Positions 43,260 through 47,413 of a stretch of DNA of 47,413 bases are shown piece after piece; the first letter of the stretch is position 1; each line of letters starts with the position of its first letter. The stretch lies in assembly GCF_009742825.1 (NCBI RefSeq), contig NZ_WPCE01000004.1, positions 1 through 47,413 on the forward strand, in the 5' to 3' direction. The position numbers were made by a program, and so were the translations under genes. This DNA comes from Halorubrum sp. CBA1125. Its GTDB lineage: Archaea; Halobacteriota; Halobacteria; Halobacteriales; Haloferacaceae. The notes beneath the pieces are model-generated. The model saw only the letters and a list, made by a program, of their open reading frames with translations, was not told where the DNA came from and ran no database searches.

Positions 43260-45441
43260 TCACAGGAGGTCGATCGCGGTGAAGAGCAAAAGCGTCACGA
43301 CGAGCATGACGACGACGTGTTTCACGCCGTCGCGAACCGAGCCCTCGCCGAGCTGGCCGGCGATCAGCCCGGAACAGACCGCCTGCACCACCGACGCGTG
43401 GAAGAGCAGCTGCTCGTAGGCGAACGCGTCGATGTCGTTCAAACCGCCCGTGATCCCGCCGGCACCGCCGGCGCCGCCGGGGAGATCGCCGTCAGTCGCC
43501 GGTATCGTCGCCGCCTCGATCGCCGGGATGAACGACACCGACAGCGAGGCGACGATCCCGAGGAAGACCAAAAAACGAGACGTAGATCACGACGAGGTAG
43601 GTGAGCATGACCTGTCGCCGCTCCCGACGCAGCGCCCACGTCGACCGGGCCTCGTCGGCGGCGATCCGGAGCACGGGACCGAGGTCGCCGCTGGCACGCA
43701 TCGCGTTGGTCGTGAGCGCGACCGCCCGCGAGACCATCGGCGACCGCACGCGACCGTCGAGCCGGCGCAGCGCGGTCCCCACGTCGGCGCCCCAGTCGAT
43801 GTCGCGGCGCGTGCGTCGGAGGTCCGCCGACAGCGCTTCGAGGTTGGAGTTCGCGACCCGCCGGACGCTCCCCACCACCGACGTGCCGGCCTCGTTGACG
43901 CTCGCCAGCCGGTCGAGGAAGTCCGGCACCGCGGACTCGATCCGACGCACGCGACGCTTCCGCGTCTCGTAGACCAGCGCGTAGCTCGCGAGCACGGCCG
44001 CCGTCGCGGCGACGATCGGCCGGTCGACCTGTGCGACCATCTCCGTGATCGGCCCGAGTTCGATCGGGAAGGCAACGAGGAGGAGCCCCGCGACCGCGAG
44101 AGGCACCGAGACGAGCGTCACCCGCCACGGCGCCTCGATCACGCTCTCGACCGGCGCCGTCGCCACCTCCCGGACGCGGCGGAACCGGTCGTACGCCTGG
44201 AGGCGCTCCCAGTCGGCCGCCCGGCGGTCGGAAAGCGGCGTGGCCCCGTCGCCGTCCCGCGTGGGATCGCCGCCGGACCCGCTCCGCTCGACCGTGGCGC
44301 CGCCGTCGGACCGAGGCCCCGATGCCTCGACGGTCGCCGCGCTGCCGAACAGACGGTCCGATCCCGTCTCGCCGGACCGGTCGCGATCGACGGTCTCGGT
44401 GCCGCCCACGCCCTGCGCCATGCTGTCGACGTAGACGGCGAACCCCGCGGTCGCGAGCGGAATCCCGACGTACACGACGACCCTGAGCAGCGGCAGCGTG
44501 TCCTGGAGCACCAAGCCGATCACCGCGAGGATGGTGATGAAAAACAGCGGTCCGGCGACGAGCGCCGTGACGTACGCCTCGGCGAACGTGGAGAGCAGCT
44601 CGAGGTACTGCTCCTGTTTCGACTCCGCCTCCCTCTGGTACAGGTCGTACTGGTCGCTGAGGAACGCCGAGATCGATTGGCCGGTCCCCAGCACGGACGC
44701 GAGGTTCTCGGCGAAGTCGGCCATGTCGTCGCTCGGCGTCCGTCGGGCGGTGCGCTGGAGCGCGGTCAGCGCGTCGGTCCCGAAGGCGTTCATGTCGCGG
44801 ACGGCGACCGACAGCTCCGTGGCCGCCTCGCCGTACACGTCCTCGTTCTCGGCGATGGTGTCCATCACCCGCGGGAACGGCATCCCCGAGCACGAGAGCG
44901 CGTACATGAACGCGACCGTGCGTGGAAGCGTCGCGTCGATCTCCGTCGCGCGCTGGTGTGCCCGCTGGTCCAGCAGCTCCCACCGTCCGTAGTACGTGCC
45001 GGCCGCGAGCGCGGACCCGACCGTGCCGGCCGCGAGCGCGAGCAGGACGAACAGTTCGACCGCGTCGACCGACGTGATCCGCGCGAGACCCGCCACGAAC
45101 GACAGCGGCTCGGGGAGCGCGCCGCGGACCGCCTCCTCGCCCACCGCCAGCACGGCGAGCAGCCCGGCGACCGCGTAGACGCCGATCACGCTCCCGGCGA
45201 CGCCGAGGACGCCGGCGTACAGGAGCGTCTTGGCCGCGTACACCCGGTGCGTGCCACCCACGTGGGCGGCGCGCATCAGGTCGCGCTGTCTGCGCCGTCG
45301 CTCGCCGCTCTCGCCGACGTAGTCGCCGAAGATCGACAGCGCTACCCGCGTGACGACCAGGTCGGCACGGCGGTCGACGAGCGGCGCCAGCAGACCGACA
45401 CAGAGCGCCACCGCCACGATCAGCGGGAGAAAGGCGATCAT
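43260..45441 (-). CDS. Type IV pilus/secretion inner-membrane protein (PilC/TadC-type), one-base frameshift
   Basis: Large archaeal PilC-like protein with two T2SSF modules separated by an acidic Ser/Gly-rich linker (SDGGATVERSGSGGDPTRDG). The first module includes LPRTVAFMYALSCSGMPFPR and the second VPDFLDRLASVNEAGTSVVG. The frame breaks at the six-base run 43570-43575; removing one base joins VVIYVSF to LVFLGIVASLSVSFIPAIE and the last membrane segments (VKHVVVMLVVTLLLFTAIDL). The 2182-nt span is one base too long; corrected length 726 residues. The start at 45441 overlaps the ATPase stop as ATGA. It forms the membrane platform for pilus assembly. Confidence 0.85.
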
Positions 45442-47133
45442 CCGCTGTCGCCGTCTCGGGGAGCGTCGTCTCCGCGCCCGCCCCCGGCGACCGCGACACC
45501 GCCGGTGACCTCGACGTCGGCGTCCTCGACGCGTGCTTCGAGCCGGTCCATCGCCCGTTCTGGGTCGGCGTAGTACTCGTTGATCAGCGCCGTGAACGTC
45601 CGGTAGTCGGTGACGCCGAGTCTGCGGGCGTGCTCGAGGAACCGCTCGCGGCGCCGCACCTCGCGGAGCAGTTCGGAGCGGGACCACCCTCGTTCGTCGG
45701 CGATCTCCGTCAGGAGCGCGGAGTCGTTCCGGCGGAACGCGTCGGTCTCGGCGTCCCACTCGAACGCCGACGAGTAGTCGAGTTCGCCGGTCCGCTGGTC
45801 GATCCCGCCGATCTCGCCGATCGTCTTCGCGCGCCGCACGCGCTGGTCGTCCGAGCGCGTCAGCGTCTGGACGGAGAGCATGTCGAGCGACTGTACCATC
45901 GCGCGCGGGACGTTGATCGGCTCGTTCTCCAGCCGGTTTATCACCGTCTCGATCGAGTCGGCGTGCATCGTCGAGAACGTGGTGTGGCCGGTGTTCATCG
46001 CCTGGAACAGCGTGATCGCCTCGTCGCCCCGCACCTCCCCGACGATGATGTACTCGGGGCGGTGCCGCAGCGCCGACCGGAGCAGGTCGTACATGTCGAT
46101 GTCGGCCCCCTCGTAGCGCCGCTCGCGGGTGATCGAGGAGAGCCAGTTGTCGTGGTACAGGGAGAGCTCGCGGGTGTCCTCGATGGTGAGCACCTTCGCG
46201 CGCGGCGGGATGAACATCGACACGGCGTTCATCGAGGTGGTCTTGCCCGAGGCGGTGCCGCCGGCGAAGATGAGGCTCTTGTTGTGCTCGATGCAGAGCC
46301 AGAAGTACGCCATCTGCTCGACGGAGAAGGTGCCGTACTCCACCAGGTCGATCGGCGTGAACGGGTCCTCGGCGTACTGACGGATCGTGAACGCGGAGCC
46401 GCGCGGCGTGACCTCCTCGCCGAGCGCGAGCTCCGCGCGCGACCCGTCCGGGAGCGTCGTCTCGACCATCGGGTCGCCCACGGAGACGTGTCGGCCGGAC
46501 TGCTGGGCCAGCCGGATGACGTAGTTGTCGAGCTCCTCGCGCCCGAAAGAGACGTTCGTCCGGATGTCGGTGTACTCGTCGTGGTAGACGAATATCGGGA
46601 GGTCGTAGCCGTCACACGAGACGTCCTCGATGTGGCGGTCGTTGAGCAGGGGGTCGACCTTCCCGTAGCCGCGGAAGTCGCGGTAGAGGTAGTACGCGAC
46701 CGCGTGGAACGTCGCCATCTCGACGTCGAGGCCGTACGCCTCCAACAGCCGCTCTAACTCCTCGCGGAGGGTCTCTTCGTCGGTCTTGCCGGTCCCCTCG
46801 CGGTAGAGCAGCGGGTCGCGAATGTCGTCGACGACGCGGTCGAGGAGGTCGCGCTCGAACTCGTCCAAGACGGGTTCGACCGCGTAGTATCGGTGCGCGC
46901 TCTCGGCGTCGTCGTAGGTGATCACGACGTACGCGTACGGGGCGTTCACCCAGTACCGGTCGACCTCGCGCTCGTCGTCGGGCGGCGAGAACGACGCGAG
47001 CGGGCCGTCCTCGCCCGGTCTGAAGGGTCGGACCGCAAGATCCGACCCTCGGAGTACCTCCCAGGTCCGCGTGAGCCCTCGGCGGAGCGCGTCGATGCGC
47101 CCCCCCGGCGTCGCCGCGCGCGTCACTCGCCAT
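45438..47133 (-). CDS. Type IV pilus/secretion ATPase (PilB/GspE family)
   Basis: VirB11/PilB-type hexameric ATPase powering pilus assembly. Walker A is IFAGGTASGKTTSMNAVSMF, the Asp box is in VLTIEDTRELSLYHD, Walker B is IIVGEVRGDEAITLFQAMN and the His box NTGHTTFSTMHADS. A GTG at 47126 gives 562 residues without interruption. The ATG at 47131-47133 (MASDARGDAGG) fits better with a TATA-like TTTAAA at 47165-47170, but needs one base removed from the seven-base run 47100-47106, giving 564 residues. I list the ATG. No pilin gene is adjacent within the window. Confidence 0.9.
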
Positions 47134-47263
47134 CGTGTCTGCGCTCACGTACGCGGCCGGACGGTTTAAAATCACCCGGCAGTGGCCGGGCCGCCCCCCC
47201 GCCGATCGGCGTCGCCGGCCGCATCCGAGGGGTTGATGTCGCCGGGGCGCGCTCGGTGTCGAC

Positions 47264-47413
47264 ATGCACGAGCGCGCGGCTGAGTTCGCGGAACGGGTGT
47301 GCGACCGACACGGCGTCGACGTCGAGGTGCTGGAGTTCGACGCCGGGACCGAGACGGCCGCCGCGGCGGCCGACGCCGTCGGCTGCGAGACGGCGGCCAT
47401 CGCCTCGACGATC
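47264..47413 (+). CDS. YbaK/EbsC family aminoacyl-tRNA deacylase-like protein, N-terminal part (cut by window edge)
   Basis: First 50 codons only. The sequence (MHERAAEFAERVCDRHGVD, then VLEFDAGTETAAAAADAVGC and ETAAIASTI) matches the N-terminus of YbaK/ProX-type deacylases that hydrolyse mischarged tRNA (for example Cys-tRNA-Pro). The conserved Gly/Ala-rich TAAxAAxAxGC step precedes the active-site region, which is beyond the window. Divergent from the pilus ATPase across 130 bp. Confidence 0.78.
   Translation, partial: MHERAAEFAERVCDRHGVDVEVLEFDAGTETAAAAADAVGCETAAIASTI

Noticed and set aside
43432-45573. 713-codon open frame on the plus strand opposite the pilC-like gene
   Set aside because: Arg/His-rich composition with no domain; the minus strand carries recognisable T2SSF modules.
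1-47413. CRISPR array, rRNA operon, insertion sequence or provirus
   Set aside because: I saw no regularly spaced repeats, rRNA sequence, transposase with terminal repeats or phage structural genes. Only short repeats (10163-10183, 13971-14022) were found.

Overview
The window is a haloarchaeal chromosome segment, probably from a Halorubrum-like member of the Halobacteria (the genus is inference). The proteins are acidic, coding DNA is very GC-rich, and many genes have TATA-like boxes 25-30 nt before the start codon, as expected for leaderless transcripts. The archaeal marker set L44e-S27e-aIF2alpha-Nop10-PAC2 is present, as are the archaeal oligosaccharyltransferase AglB and an archaeal type IV pilus ATPase/membrane-protein pair.

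Layout. (1) 1-7481, minus strand: branched-chain amino acid operon leuA/cimA -> ilvB -> ilvN -> ilvC -> 24-codon mini-ORF -> leuC -> leuD -> leuB (cut by the window edge); most genes overlap by a few bases. (2) 7599-9314: thiolase plus DUF35 zinc-ribbon/OB partner. (3) 9372-11790: translation/ribosome-biogenesis operon. (4) 11903-18237: cyclase-family hydrolase, methylmalonyl-CoA epimerase and mutase, an FNT channel, a YbjQ-like protein, a CPxCG microprotein, an O-methyltransferase and a DUF368 membrane protein. (5) 18247-36754: aglB followed by an AT-richer mosaic island with four further glycosyltransferases beyond the first GT2 (five in all), a flippase, sugar oxidoreductases, an FkbM methyltransferase, two alkaline-phosphatase-superfamily enzymes and two NodB-type deacetylases. 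(6) 36833-37447: a decayed epimerase at the island edge. (7) 37770-40384: glmM-glmU, making activated amino sugar. (8) 40543-47413: a helical-repeat protein, tRNA-Gly(TCC), a DoxX protein with a small membrane partner, a SAM methyltransferase, pilC/pilB-like genes and the start of a YbaK-type deacylase.

How it fits together. glmM and glmU would supply UDP-GlcNAc-type donors. The island glycosyltransferases and modifying enzymes would build a lipid-linked glycan, the flippase would move it outward, and AglB would transfer it to S-layer, archaellin or pilin proteins. Which sugars are made cannot be read from sequence alone.

Sequence quality. At least eight conserved genes (ilvB, leuA, the DUF35 gene, thiolase, O-methyltransferase, DUF368, one GT2, pilC), and probably pilB, are each restored to full length by adding or removing one base, usually in a short homopolymer. 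I read these as likely consensus errors rather than true pseudogenes. The epimerase remnant at 36.8-37.4 kb has an in-frame stop and an internal deletion and does look decayed.

No rRNA, CRISPR array, intact insertion sequence or replication origin was recognised.
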